NCBI RefSeq assembly: GCF_902706285.1
Contig: NZ_CACSKD010000004.1
Coordinates: forward strand, 1 to 64,000
DNA length: 64,000 nucleotides
Direction: 5' to 3'
DNA from: Rhizobium sp. 18055
GTDB lineage: Bacteria > Pseudomonadota > Alphaproteobacteria > Rhizobiales > Rhizobiaceae
In this document: positions 1 through 8,284 of the stretch, piece by piece
How the letters are laid out: each line of letters opens with the position of its first letter
Numbering within the stretch: position 1 is the stretch's first letter
The notes under the pieces: model-generated
The model's database searches: none
What the model saw: the letters and a program-made list of their open reading frames with translations, nothing else
Told to the model about the DNA's origin: nothing
Translations under genes and position numbers: made by a program

Positions 1-301
1 GATCGACAAGATCTTCCAGGTCGGACAGAAGCGTCGGGTCCGTCTCGGTCAGCGGCTTGCGGCCCGCGCCCTTGCGGCGGATACCGCCAAGCGCTGAATC
101 CGGCGCTTGGCCACGAAGTTCCCGCAATCCATAGCCGATGGTGCCGCGCGCGATCCCCGTCGCCTCGCAAACCGCCGCGATCCCGCCCCATCCCGCCGCA
201 AGCGCTTCCGCCGCAGCAAAACGTCGACGACCCCGCTCGTCCAGCATCGGACTGAGCGCCTCATAACGCAGCTTTATCGCGGCAACATCGATCACCAACA
301 C
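1..301 (-). pseudogene. ISAzo13-family transposase, N-terminal part cut by window edge
   Basis: On the minus strand, reading in from about position 301, an open frame runs through the left window edge. It encodes IKLRYEALSPMLDERGRRR, an alanine- and glycine-rich helix, ATGIARGTI, then GRKPLTETDPTLL. This order is characteristic of the N-terminus of ISAzo13-type (DDE) transposases. Possible starts are GTG at 301, TTG at 298 or GTG at 295; none has a strong ribosome binding site. The catalytic DDE region would lie outside the window, so I cannot tell whether the element is intact. I see no convincing terminal inverted repeat downstream of the start. The ORF previously visible at 49-264 is another frame of the same DNA. 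Confidence 0.7.
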
Positions 302-529
302 GGTCTACAAGCAAACAGAAAAATGGGAATCCACCAAATCCGATTTCCCGATTCAGAAATTTGTCGATGCTTCCTTAGTAGAGGCTTTGACGCCCAGTGC
401 GCTGTGAAAGTGCACTGCACCATTCCGGCCGAACGCCGCCGCCGCCCGCCCCTGTTTTCCCAGGCAGTCGGCAGCTTCTGCATCGAAACATCCGAATTCG
501 CCAGCATGGGACTCTGCGACTCTTTTCCG

Positions 530-757
530 AAAGCCTGTCGATCAGCATTTCCGTGGCCACCAATGCGATCTCCGCCTGTGCTTTTGGCGTCGTCACCGGA
601 GCCCTTCTCGTGACTCTGGCGGCCACCAAGCTGAACCGGTGCACGCTGCTTCGCGCCCTGATGGCCCTGTTCATCTGCGGCAATCTCTTATCTGCGCTGG
701 CGGTGAACCTGGAGATGTTCGCGCTGGCGCGCTTCATCCCCCCCAAATATCTGCGGT
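530..757 (+). pseudogene. MFS transporter fragment (about two membrane segments)
   Basis: The frame encodes ACAFGVVTGALLVTLAATKL, then LLRALMALFICGNLLSALAV and a short stretch ending ALARF. This matches the second and third membrane helices and the intervening loop of arabinose-efflux-type MFS permeases. A normal protein is about 400 residues. Here only about 70 are recognisable, with no proper start upstream and a break into unrelated sequence near 757. It is a gene remnant and not a working transporter. Confidence 0.5.
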
Positions 758-833
758 CGCGACACGACCGATACCGCCAACTCTTCGAAGATGACTTGAA
801 TGCGGATGAAGCGCGAAGCCTCGGAAATGGTGA

Positions 834-1097
834 AGGTCTGACAATTTGTCACGGATCAGCTTAGTTCTTGCAACCTCGATGCTGGCGGTCGCCCTTGCTT
901 TGGGTATCTTCGGGAAAGATATCTCGATCGTGGCGCTGGCCGGTTATGTGGCGATGGGCGGATTGGTCGCCGGCGGCGTCAGCAAAGCCGCAAGCACGGT
1001 GCTGACGAGGCGTCAATGGGTGGAATGCCTCCTGCTCTCGGTCTTCGTGATGACGGTCGCGATCTGCGTCATCCGCCTGTCGGAATTCGACTTCTGA
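834..1097 (+). CDS. small hypothetical membrane protein or membrane-protein fragment
   Basis: An open frame of about 83-87 residues (TTG at 846 is the first usual start; the frame opens at 834) ends at 1097. It encodes three hydrophobic stretches: ISLVLATSMLAVALALGIF, a glycine/alanine-rich segment ending LVAGGVSKAA, and LLLSVFVMTVAICVI. The C-terminus is RLSEFDF. I do not recognise the family. It sits directly after a broken MFS gene, in a stretch of remnants, and has no clear ribosome binding site. It could be the tail of a decayed membrane protein and not an independent gene. Confidence 0.3.
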   Translation, partial: RSDNLSRISLVLATSMLAVALALGIFGKDISIVALAGYVAMGGLVAGGVSKAASTVLTRRQWVECLLLSVFVMTVAICVIRLSEFDF

Positions 1098-1522
1098 GCG
1101 GGCTGGAATCACCGGTGCGGCCATCATCGACCTGGCGAGGACGCCTTGCGCCACAGGCGGCCGTTCCAGGCACCGCGACCGCTCCACATCCCTGCCCGGT
1201 ACGGATCAGGGCGCGGGGGTCCACGATGTAGAGAGGGCGATCCGTTCGATTGCCGGGAAAACCTCCTCAAGCCGCGGGCAGGGATCAACCCTGGCTTCGA
1301 CACCGTCCGGATCGACCAGATCCGGACGGTGTCGGCGGGAGCAACCAAATAAGCGGGCCTTTCAGAGACCAAATGCCGCAAATTTGATGATCCACGCACC
1401 AACGCCGCAAAATGTTGAAATCTGCTTCGTGTACCAATTCCATGGTAACGCCGAAACTCGTCTCCACCGAATGAACGATTTGAAAAATTCCAGCTCAATC
1501 AGTCCTCATTCCAAGATCTGTT
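1098..1522. other. gene-free stretch with decayed sequence and a long perfect palindrome
   Basis: No credible gene is visible in these 425 bases. Short open frames on both strands have no recognisable family. The one striking structure is the perfect inverted repeat at 1298-1334, listed separately. Confidence 0.5.
1298..1334. repeat. 16-bp perfect inverted repeat, 5-nt loop
   Basis: The arms CGACACCGTCCGGATC (1298-1313) and its exact reverse complement (1319-1334) flank the loop GACCA. The stem would be very stable. No T-run follows on either strand, so it is not a standard intrinsic terminator. It lies in non-coding, decayed DNA between the membrane remnant and the NTF2-like gene. Confidence 0.8.
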
Positions 1523-1993
1523 TCAGAGAACAAGATCGCTGAGACCCGGATGATCATCGGGCCGGCGGCCGAGTGGCCAATGGAAGCGACGGTCCTCGTT
1601 GCGGATTGGCGCGTCGTTGATGCAGGCAAAGCGTTTGCGCATAAGGCCGTCGTCACCAAACTCCCAGTTTTCGTTACCGTAGGAACGGAACCAATTGCCG
1701 CTGTCATCGTGCCACTCATAGGCGAAGCGGACGGCGATGCGGTTTTCGGTAAATGCCCAGAGTTCCTTGATCAGGCGGTAGTCCAGTTCCCGCTGCCACT
1801 TGCGGCTAAGAAATGCAACGATCTCCTCACGGCCATTGGCGAACTCCGCGCGGTTGCGCCACTCGCTGTCGACAGTATAGGCAAGTGCGACCTTGCCGGG
1901 ATCGCGACTATTCCAGCCATCCTCGGCAAGCCTGACTTTTTGCGTTGCGGTCTGGAATGAAAACGGCGGCAGGGGCGGGCGGGTTGCGTCCAT
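1523..1993 (-). CDS. NTF2-like (SnoaL/DUF1348-type) protein
   Basis: This 156-residue protein resembles DUF1348 members of the nuclear transport factor 2 superfamily, a cone-shaped fold that binds or transforms small hydrophobic molecules. Diagnostic stretches are the start [23 protein letters not shown], shortened here to its core [11 protein letters not shown], then [28 protein letters not shown] and [13 protein letters not shown]. Length is normal for the family. Its ATG (1993) overlaps the TAA of the upstream PNPOx-like gene by one base (TAATG), so the two are translationally coupled and likely share the promoter upstream of 2619. No catalytic residues can be assigned. The substrate is unknown; the context suggests handling of a small molecule. 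Confidence 0.85.
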   Translation of the reverse strand: MDATRPPLPPFSFQTATQKVRLAEDGWNSRDPGKVALAYTVDSEWRNRAEFANGREEIVAFLSRKWQRELDYRLIKELWAFTENRIAVRFAYEWHDDSGNWFRSYGNENWEFGDDGLMRKRFACINDAPIRNEDRRFHWPLGRRPDDHPGLSDLVL

Positions 1994-2619
1994 TATTTTT
2001 CTCCTAGTGTTGTGATCTGGGCGAGCAGTCTTGCATTCTCTCGCTCCAATTGAGCGATGCGCTCATGCAGCGGGGCGACAGCCTGTGCTATTTCGCGCTC
2101 GGTGTAGCGCGGGATAATATGTTGCGGGCAATTCCAGTCGAAGGCTGCGAGCCGAAGCCGAAAGATTCGCTCGGCTCTTCCCTTGTAAGCAGCATCGCAA
2201 ACGAACTCCGTCAGGGCAGGGTCATCGTCCAGCGCGAGACGTTCGACATGCATGAAGATCTTGAGACGGGCCCGGTGCGGATAATCCATAAGAAACAGAC
2301 AGGCGCGATCGTTGACATCAAAGTTTCCCGTGCTGATGTACTGGCGGTTGCCGCGATAATCGGCGAATGCCAATGTCTTTTCGTCCACGACTTTCAGGAA
2401 GCCGGGCGCGCCGCCGCGATGCTGGACATAAGGCCAACCCGTTTCTGATACCGATGCGATATAGAAACTGTCGCGCGTGGCGATGAACGCGACTTCACTG
2501 TCGGTGAAACGATCTGATTTCCGGTCGTGCGCGCCCATCCATATATCATCGGCGCCCATTTCAGCCTGCGCTGCCTTCACGCTCGGCGTCAGAGCGACGT
2601 CCATAAAGTGGTATGCCAT
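1993..2619 (-). CDS. pyridoxamine 5'-phosphate oxidase-like flavin protein
   Basis: This 208-residue protein belongs to the split-barrel PNPOx-like family, which binds FMN or a related flavin. Visible family stretches are [53 protein letters not shown] and [16 protein letters not shown]-terminal coiled-coil-like tail ([16 protein letters not shown]) follows. The ATG at 2619 is preceded by GGAGGT, a strong ribosome binding site, so the longer open frame upstream is not used. It is the first gene of a two-gene operon with the NTF2-like gene. A close paralog sits at 36814-37443. A TTTACC-N4-TTTAC direct repeat lies 125 bp upstream. Likely role: flavin-dependent reduction of an unknown small molecule (inference). 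Confidence 0.9.
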   Translation of the reverse strand: MAYHFMDVALTPSVKAAQAEMGADDIWMGAHDRKSDRFTDSEVAFIATRDSFYIASVSETGWPYVQHRGGAPGFLKVVDEKTLAFADYRGNRQYISTGNFDVNDRACLFLMDYPHRARLKIFMHVERLALDDDPALTEFVCDAAYKGRAERIFRLRLAAFDWNCPQHIIPRYTEREIAQAVAPLHERIAQLERENARLLAQITTLGEK

Positions 2620-2743
2620 GGTAGACCTCCGGAAATGGGAAAACCAATCTAGCCGCTCTCCCGGATGGAGTTCGTTGCGAAAAAGGTGTTGTTTGCGGCA
2701 AAAAGGGATAAGCGCCTTTTGTGCAGTGTGTCGGCAAAAAATC

Positions 2744-2758
2744 GTAAAGCACGGTAAA
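2744..2758 (-). promoter_or_regulatory. direct-repeat operator candidate upstream of PNPOx-like gene
   Basis: On the minus strand it reads TTTACCGTGCTTTAC: two half-sites starting exactly 10 bp apart, 125 bp before the ATG at 2619 and pointing toward that gene. It is one of seven similar sites in the window (the others at 3519, 4534, 9915, 11249, 34813 and 41664). Direct repeats one helical turn apart are typical for OmpR/PhoB-type winged helices, the domain found in the nearby STAND regulators. The link to those proteins is inferred. Confidence 0.6.
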
Positions 2759-3035
2759 GTAACGGAGGCTGCCCCCAGACCGCCCGGCAGGCGCAACCGA
2801 GCGCGCCGAAGAAGTCTTTGGGAACAAGCTACCCAGATTTCGAAATCGCCGTGAGCGAAACGTCGTGAAACTCTGGGAAATCGAGGGCTGAGCGCAGACC
2901 GAACGAGGCGAGACCGCCGTGCCGTAACCACCAGCAACTCCCTTCGATTGGCGAGATTTAACTCGTCCGCTGGTTCTCTCTCGGGCAGACCCACACTCGC
3001 CCGGCGGAGTCGACCGCCATTCGAGAGAGGCTGAG
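2759..3035. other. intergenic stretch, no gene recognised
   Basis: Together with 2620-2743 this separates the divergent PNPOx-like gene and the hydrolase pseudogene. Apart from the direct repeat at 2744-2758 I see no gene, terminator or repeat. Confidence 0.5.
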
Positions 3036-3458
3036 ATGATTGGAACAGCCACGACATTCGACCTGTCCGCCACCCGGCGTGACCTATTGCTGTGGAGAGG
3101 TGCGGCACGCGCCGCAACGGCGCTTCCCGATCTCTCCCTCGCCGCCAGTCAACCCAACGCAATCGAAACGGAGACTACCGACATGTCATTCATCAAGACC
3201 CAGGAAGGGACCGACCTCTTCTACATCGAGCGGGTCCGCGTGACTGACAGGTGGTGGTCTTTCACCATGGCTGGCCTCCCTGTGCTGGGGATGCATGGCG
3301 AGGACGACCAGATCGTCTCCTATGCCAATACCGCGCCAGTTGCGGCAAAGCTTCTCGAGAAGGGAGTGCTGAAGACCTACAAAGGCCTCAGCAGCGGCAT
3401 ATGCACAACGCATCCCGATGTGATCAATGCCGGTCTGCTGACGTTTTACCAGAGCTGA
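3036..3458 (+). pseudogene. internally deleted chloroperoxidase-type alpha/beta hydrolase
   Basis: The frame is open for 140 residues but encodes only the two ends of a non-heme chloroperoxidase or arylesterase-type alpha/beta hydrolase. The N-terminus has a signal-like leader followed by MSFIKTQEGTDLFYIE, the usual first strand. The C-terminus is PVLGMHGEDDQIVSYANTAP with KTYKGLSSGICTTHPD, the acid and histidine region, where the family normally has HG. The roughly 140 residues between them, including the oxyanion segment and the nucleophile elbow Ser, are missing, with the join near 3240. The protein cannot be catalytic. Normal length is about 270-320 residues. Confidence 0.75.
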
Positions 3459-3518
3459 AAGCGGCTCACCCCGCCACCAGATGGCCGCAGCTTTTTGCCT
3501 GTCGCCATTTCACGCCCT

Positions 3519-3533
3519 TTTACCGCGCTTAAC
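3519..3533 (+). promoter_or_regulatory. direct-repeat operator candidate upstream of hydrolase 3633
   Basis: The site reads TTTACCGCGCTTAAC, with half-sites 10 bp apart, 100 bp before the ATG at 3633 and in the same orientation as the gene. The second half-site is TTAAC, as in the site at 9915. Confidence 0.55.
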
Positions 3534-3632
3534 GCGTTTGCCCGGGCAACTGGTGGTATTGCCATTCCACCACCAGATGCTCGAACGCGGGATATGCGGT
3601 CGGTGGCGCATTTCAAACGCAGGGAATTGATC

Positions 3633-4520
3633 ATGGCGCGCATTCTACATCGGACCATCAGGGTGGGGGCAGTTGATATCTTCTACCGCGAAACGCTGCC
3701 TCGGACTCCCCAGTCAGGTAGACCTCCGATCCTGCTGCTGCACGGGTTTCCATCTTCGTCTCACCAGTATCGAAGCCTGATGCAGATCCTGGGAGACGAT
3801 CATAGAATGATCGCGCCCGATTATCCCGGTTTTGGTCAGACGCAAATCGCCCCGAGTGGAGACGATACTTTCGACTTCAGTTTTCAGAGCCTGTCGCGAG
3901 TGATAGAGGACTTCATCGACGCCTTGAGCCTTGGGTCTTTCGTCCTGTACGCGTTCGATTTTGGCGGGCCGGTCGGTTTCAGGATTGCTGCTCGACGGCC
4001 CGAACTGATTGCGGGACTGATCATTCAGAATGCCAACGCCTATGAGGCGGGGCTGTCGGATGCCGCCTGGCATTTTGCGATGCTGGATGGCCGCGACGAT
4101 GCCGGCACGAAGGAGTTCGAAGGCCTGCTGTCTCTCGACGGCATCAAGTTCCAGTATCTGACGGGCGTAGCGGACACCGGATTCATCTCTCCGGATGGCT
4201 ACATGCTCGATCAGCATTATCTGGAGCGGCAGGAGCACAAGGCAGCGATGTTGTCGCTGCTGCGCGATTATAAGACAAACCTGGCCGAATACCCGATCTG
4301 GCAGGATTGGCTACGCCGTCAGCGCCCGCCCGCCCAGATCCTTTGGGGGCAGCACGATCCCTTGTTCATTGAGGCGGGAGCGCAGGCCTATCTCACAGAC
4401 CTGCCGGATGCAGAGCTGCATATTTTCGATACCGGGCATTTCGCTCTTGAGGAATGCGTGGACGAGATCGCACCGCTGATCGCCGAGTTCATCGGTCGCC
4501 TCGGTTCAACGGGCGAGTAG
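3633..4520 (+). CDS. alpha/beta hydrolase, epoxide hydrolase/haloalkane dehalogenase type (cytoplasmic)
   Basis: A 295-residue alpha/beta hydrolase. The oxyanion segment is LLLHGFPSSSHQYR (about 35-47). The nucleophile elbow is FDFGGP, placing an aspartate (D109) where esterases have serine. The acid is in WGQHDPLF and the catalytic histidine in GHFALEE. An Asp nucleophile in this position is the hallmark of epoxide hydrolases, haloalkane dehalogenases and relatives, which work through an alkyl-enzyme ester. Unlike its paralogs at 10142 and 34910 it has no signal peptide, so it should act in the cytoplasm. ATG 3633 is chosen because homology starts there; the frame is open further upstream. 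A direct-repeat operator candidate lies 100 bp upstream. The substrate is unknown. Confidence 0.85.
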   Translation: MARILHRTIRVGAVDIFYRETLPRTPQSGRPPILLLHGFPSSSHQYRSLMQILGDDHRMIAPDYPGFGQTQIAPSGDDTFDFSFQSLSRVIEDFIDALSLGSFVLYAFDFGGPVGFRIAARRPELIAGLIIQNANAYEAGLSDAAWHFAMLDGRDDAGTKEFEGLLSLDGIKFQYLTGVADTGFISPDGYMLDQHYLERQEHKAAMLSLLRDYKTNLAEYPIWQDWLRRQRPPAQILWGQHDPLFIEAGAQAYLTDLPDAELHIFDTGHFALEECVDEIAPLIAEFIGRLGSTGE

Positions 4521-4533
4521 CACCCTGCCATGA

Positions 4534-4548
4534 TTTACCTCAATTTAC
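4534..4548 (+). promoter_or_regulatory. direct-repeat operator candidate upstream of STAND protein 4675
   Basis: The site reads TTTACCTCAATTTAC, a perfect match to TTTACC-N4-TTTAC, with half-sites 10 bp apart and 126 bp before ATG 4675. It starts 13 bp after the stop of the preceding hydrolase, so it marks a new promoter for the STAND gene. Confidence 0.6.
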
Positions 4549-4674
4549 TTGAGAGGCTTGTGATGCAGCGATAGGCATTGGAGCCAGTTGGTGAACGATA
4601 GATGCTGGGTATGGCCGCCATGAAAACGAGGGCGTTTTGTTTCGTCGCTTCGCGACAGCGCGACGGCGCGACAG

Positions 4675-7218
4675 ATGGGTGATACCACTATCCGCAAGCG
4701 TCGCAACTCTTCTGCCGTCGCGTTCAAGGCAGCTGCCGCGGGAGACAACAATCTGCCTGCTGCATCGACACGTGTCGTCGGTAGGGGCGCGTTTATCGAT
4801 CTCATTCAGGACGCGGTCCGGAAAACTCCGTTGGTATCTATCGTCGGTGCCGGCGGTGTCGGCAAGACGACCGCGGCGATCGCGATTGCCGAACAGACAC
4901 TGGAATCGTTCAGAGACGGCGTGTGGCTGGTGGATTTCGCGCCACTGCAGGACCCCTCACTTGTGCCGTATGTGATCGCGACAGCAACCGGGCTTGCGGT
5001 GCATTCGGCCAATATCCAGACCGCACTCTGCCGGTTTCTGCGCGATCGCGAGCTTCTGCTCCTGCTCGACAATTGCGAACACATGATCGACGCCATCGCG
5101 TCATGCGTCACTCAGATCGTGGAACAGGCACCGGGCGTGCACATACTGACAACCAGCCGCGCACCGCTTCGGGTCGAAGGCGAACAGGTGCACAGGCTGC
5201 CGGGTCTGGCGACGCCGCCGGAATCGGCTGACCTGACCGCCGAAGAGGCACTGACCTACCCGGCGATCCAACTCTTCGTCGAGCGCGCCTCCGACAGGCT
5301 GGAAACCTTCGTGCTCGGCGACGGCGATGCTGCGGTAGTATCCGAAATATGCAGGAGCCTTGACGGCATAGCGCTTGCGATCGAACTCGCGGCGATGCGG
5401 GTGGATGTATTCGGCCTGAAGGGCCTGCAAAAGCAGCTTCACAACCGCTTCAAGCTGCTTGCGGGCGGCCGTGCCGAACGTGAGCGTCATCGAACCATGG
5501 CTGCCACGCTCGACTGGAGCTACAGTCTTCTTGCTCCTGTCGAGGCAGAATTGCTGTGCACTGTATCCGTCTTTGCCGGTATCTTCCGCGCGGGTGATGC
5601 TTCGGCTATATCGGAACTCTCGGACGAAAAAACCGCCGGTGTCCTTAATGAGCTTGCTTCGAAATCGCTTCTTTCGGTCGACGGCGATCGCGGGGAAACG
5701 ACCTACCGTCTTCTGGAATCGACACGGGCCTATTGCCAGGACAAGCTGCGGGCGGGCGGCGAAAGCCGATCCGTCCACCTGCGGCACGCGGACTATATCT
5801 GCGCGGCGCTGGAGCAGGCAGCCAGTATGTGGAGCCAGCAACAGTCACGCGAATGGGGCGCATCCCACGGGCGACACCTCGACGATCTGCGCGCAGCACT
5901 CGTCTGGACGGGGACCGAGCCGGGCTGCCAATCCCGGCTGATCCGGCTGACGGCGGCGGGGACGCTGTTGTGGAATCATTTCTCGCTGACGGATGAAAGC
6001 CGGACCCATTTCGAGCGGGCCATCGCCGCGGTTCCGACGTCCGAATTCTCCGGAGCGGCGGTGGAGATGAACCTCCAGCTCGCTCTCGCTGGCGCGCTGC
6101 TCTATATGCGTGGCATCGTGCCGGAGGCGAGAGAGGCGCTCGGACGCGCCCATGATATCGCCCGCCACCTCGGCGATGCCGATGCGCGCCTGCGCTGCCT
6201 CAGACACATCGGCGCCTATGAACTTTTCGGCGGCCAGCATCTGGCGGGCATCCACACGCTGGAGACATTCCTCTCTATTGCCGCCAGTGACGATCCTTCC
6301 GCCATTCCCGAAGGAGAGACGCATCTGGGCGCTGGCGAAATCTTCGTCGGCCGGCTGCGCAGCGTGCGCAAGCGCATCGAGCGGCTCTATGAGAATATTT
6401 CCAAGGACTTCAGCGACACACGCTTCGCACGTTACCAGTATAGCAACAGCGTCAATGTCATGATTGTGCTGTCCCAGGCCCAGTGGCTGACGGGATCGCC
6501 CACTGCTGCTGCCCGAACGGCCCTGACTGTAGTCGAATATGGCCGTGAAGCCGAGCACGAGCTTTCCCTGAGTATTGCACTGGCTTGGGCCTGTCCCGTG
6601 CTTCTGTGGATCGGCGATGACGAAGCCTGTAGCCGATACACCGCGATGCTTGAAGAAGTCGTGGAGCGCCACGGGATCGTCACTTGGCGACCGATCGCTA
6701 CCTTCTGCCGCGGCGCCCTGGCAAGCATGCAACGCGATACGGCACCCGAAGGAATCGCAACTCTTGAACGCGCGGTCGCGGAATTCCGGGCGATCGGGCA
6801 TATGGCGCGACTGCCCTATTTCATTGGTGTACTGGCCGAGGCGCTTGCAAGGCACGGCCGTCTTAGCGAGGCAGACGAAAGAATTCGTGAGGCGCTCGAC
6901 CTTGTGGCGGTGCAGAACGAAAAATGGTGCGCGCCCGAACTGCTCAGAATCCAGGCATTCATTGCGCTGAACCATGGCCAGCACGACACTGCGGAAAGAC
7001 TATTGATAGAGTCGAGAGCGATGGCCGAGGAAATCGGGGCTTGGTCGTGGAGCTTGCGAACCTCGACAGATCTCGCACGGCTCTGGCAGGCGCAATCACG
7101 CTACGAGGACGCAAGGCGCATGCTCCAGCCCGTCTACAACAGCTTCACCGAAGGGTTCGAGACCCGCGATCTTGTTAGCGCCTCCCAAATTCTCCACGCG
7201 CTGCAACGGCATATCTAA
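4675..7218 (+). CDS. STAND NTPase (NB-ARC/helical repeat) protein lacking the winged-helix domain
   Basis: An 847-residue paralog of the regulators at 11346 and 14208, but starting where their second domain begins. After a short basic N-terminus comes NLPAASTRVVGR, the linker found in the paralogs. The Walker A is GAGGVGKTT (about 59-67), the Walker B is LLLLDNCEH, and the sensor region is TTSRAPL and GIALAIELAAMRVDVFG. The C-terminal half has alanine-rich helical, TPR-like repeats. The roughly 100-residue OmpR-type DNA-binding domain is absent and I find no trace of it upstream in any frame; the promoter-type direct repeat lies only 126 bp away. It may therefore act by pairing with its paralogs or by binding ligand alone, or it may be a decaying copy. 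The open frame and intact ATPase motifs suggest it is still made. Confidence 0.85.
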   Translation: MGDTTIRKRRNSSAVAFKAAAAGDNNLPAASTRVVGRGAFIDLIQDAVRKTPLVSIVGAGGVGKTTAAIAIAEQTLESFRDGVWLVDFAPLQDPSLVPYVIATATGLAVHSANIQTALCRFLRDRELLLLLDNCEHMIDAIASCVTQIVEQAPGVHILTTSRAPLRVEGEQVHRLPGLATPPESADLTAEEALTYPAIQLFVERASDRLETFVLGDGDAAVVSEICRSLDGIALAIELAAMRVDVFGLKGLQKQLHNRFKLLAGGRAERERHRTMAATLDWSYSLLAPVEAELLCTVSVFAGIFRAGDASAISELSDEKTAGVLNELASKSLLSVDGDRGETTYRLLESTRAYCQDKLRAGGESRSVHLRHADYICAALEQAASMWSQQQSREWGASHGRHLDDLRAALVWTGTEPGCQSRLIRLTAAGTLLWNHFSLTDESRTHFERAIAAVPTSEFSGAAVEMNLQLALAGALLYMRGIVPEAREALGRAHDIARHLGDADARLRCLRHIGAYELFGGQHLAGIHTLETFLSIAASDDPSAIPEGETHLGAGEIFVGRLRSVRKRIERLYENISKDFSDTRFARYQYSNSVNVMIVLSQAQWLTGSPTAAARTALTVVEYGREAEHELSLSIALAWACPVLLWIGDDEACSRYTAMLEEVVERHGIVTWRPIATFCRGALASMQRDTAPEGIATLERAVAEFRAIGHMARLPYFIGVLAEALARHGRLSEADERIREALDLVAVQNEKWCAPELLRIQAFIALNHGQHDTAERLLIESRAMAEEIGAWSWSLRTSTDLARLWQAQSRYEDARRMLQPVYNSFTEGFETRDLVSASQILHALQRHI

Positions 7219-7453
7219 AGTGGCCGCATCAACAGAAGAAAACGGCTCGTTCAATCCGGACGAACATACGTGTGCGGTTCATTCTCGATCGACCTGCAGA
7301 AATTCGTTTGTGCATCGCAGAACCCACGTGGTTTGATGGCATTTTACTCGCCTGATGCAGTGTCCAAAAACCAGCAACATCATCGGTCGCGAACGGACGC
7401 TAAACGGCGCAACCATCATTCACGTGCGTTGAGTCCCGCCATTTCCTTAGCGG
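7219..7453. other. intergenic stretch between convergent genes
   Basis: It separates the convergent STAND gene and GNAT gene. No recognisable gene, strong hairpin or repeat was found. Confidence 0.5.
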
Positions 7454-8254
7454 TCAAGATGGATTGATCAGATAGTTCTGACGCACAAAGACCTGCCTGA
7501 AGCCCGCCTTGACCACGTTCTCAAACGAGACGCCATATTTCCCGGGCTCGGGTTCAGCAGTCTCCACCGCAAAGATTTTCACGCCCTGCTCGGCCCCGAG
7601 ATTCATCCGGGCGCGTATCAAGGCAGTCTGCACGCCCCTGTTGCGAAAAGCAGCTATCGTCGTGCCGCCGCCGAGCCAGGCATAACCATCCGCAGCGTAC
7701 ATAATGCCAGTGCCGGCAGGCACCTTGTCGATATACGCGACAAGGCAGGTCCATCCGGGCCTGGCCACGATGCCAGCCCAGAACGGCGCAAGCGACTTGG
7801 GAAAGCCAAAACCTTCGCACATCAATTCGGCAAAGAGTTTCGCCTCACCAATTCCGGCGGCCCTGATCTCGATATCACTGGTCCAGAGGACCGGCGACGA
7901 TGGCGCTGAGCACGTGAGTTTCACCCAAGCCGGGCCGCTCTTCGCCATGCCCTGATGGGCAATCCAGCCAAGTACGTCTGCAGATGCCACGTTCTCGTCG
8001 ATCTGAAGTCGGGGCGCGCCGCCTCGCCTATCAAACCAGCGGATGGCTTTCTCAAGGCTTGCGAGGTCGCGAAGACCGAGAATCCTGTTGAGGCCGATTG
8101 GTGGTGCAAATGGGAGCGACACCGCGCAGCCTCCTTCGATCGACAAATAGGCGAGCGCGGCCTCGGCGGCGAGCGACTTCGGCGCCAACCGGAAAAGATC
8201 GAGGAAGGCCCTGATTTCGATACGCTCTTCCAGAGGAACATTATAGCTGGTCAT
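7454..8254 (-). CDS. GNAT family N-acetyltransferase
   Basis: A 266-residue protein. The N-terminal half contains the paralog signature CAVSLPFAPPIGLNRILGL and is followed by a GNAT domain: LFAELMCEGFGFPKSL, LVAYIDKVPAGTGIMY, and WLGGGTTIAAFRNRGVQTAL, where the R-N-R-G-V stretch corresponds to the acetyl-CoA pyrophosphate loop (family Q/R-x-x-G-x-G/A). The final FENVVKAGFRQVFVRQNYLI is a typical last strand. It likely transfers an acetyl group to an amine; the acceptor is unknown. It lies 30 bp after the truncated STAND regulator 8285-9820 on the same strand and may be coexpressed with an upstream start near 8254. A close paralog at 40528 is broken by a stop codon. Confidence 0.85.
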   Translation of the reverse strand: MTSYNVPLEERIEIRAFLDLFRLAPKSLAAEAALAYLSIEGGCAVSLPFAPPIGLNRILGLRDLASLEKAIRWFDRRGGAPRLQIDENVASADVLGWIAHQGMAKSGPAWVKLTCSAPSSPVLWTSDIEIRAAGIGEAKLFAELMCEGFGFPKSLAPFWAGIVARPGWTCLVAYIDKVPAGTGIMYAADGYAWLGGGTTIAAFRNRGVQTALIRARMNLGAEQGVKIFAVETAEPEPGKYGVSFENVVKAGFRQVFVRQNYLINPS

Positions 8255-8284
8255 CTTCGGGACCTATTTTGACGTGAACCATGG

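Noticed and set aside
2561..3073. Longer N-terminal extension of the PNPOx-like gene
   Set aside because: The GGAGGT before ATG 2619 and the homology start there; the extension has no recognisable family.
7270..7467. Plus-strand open frame of 65 residues
   Set aside because: No family, and it lies in the tail-to-tail region between two genes.
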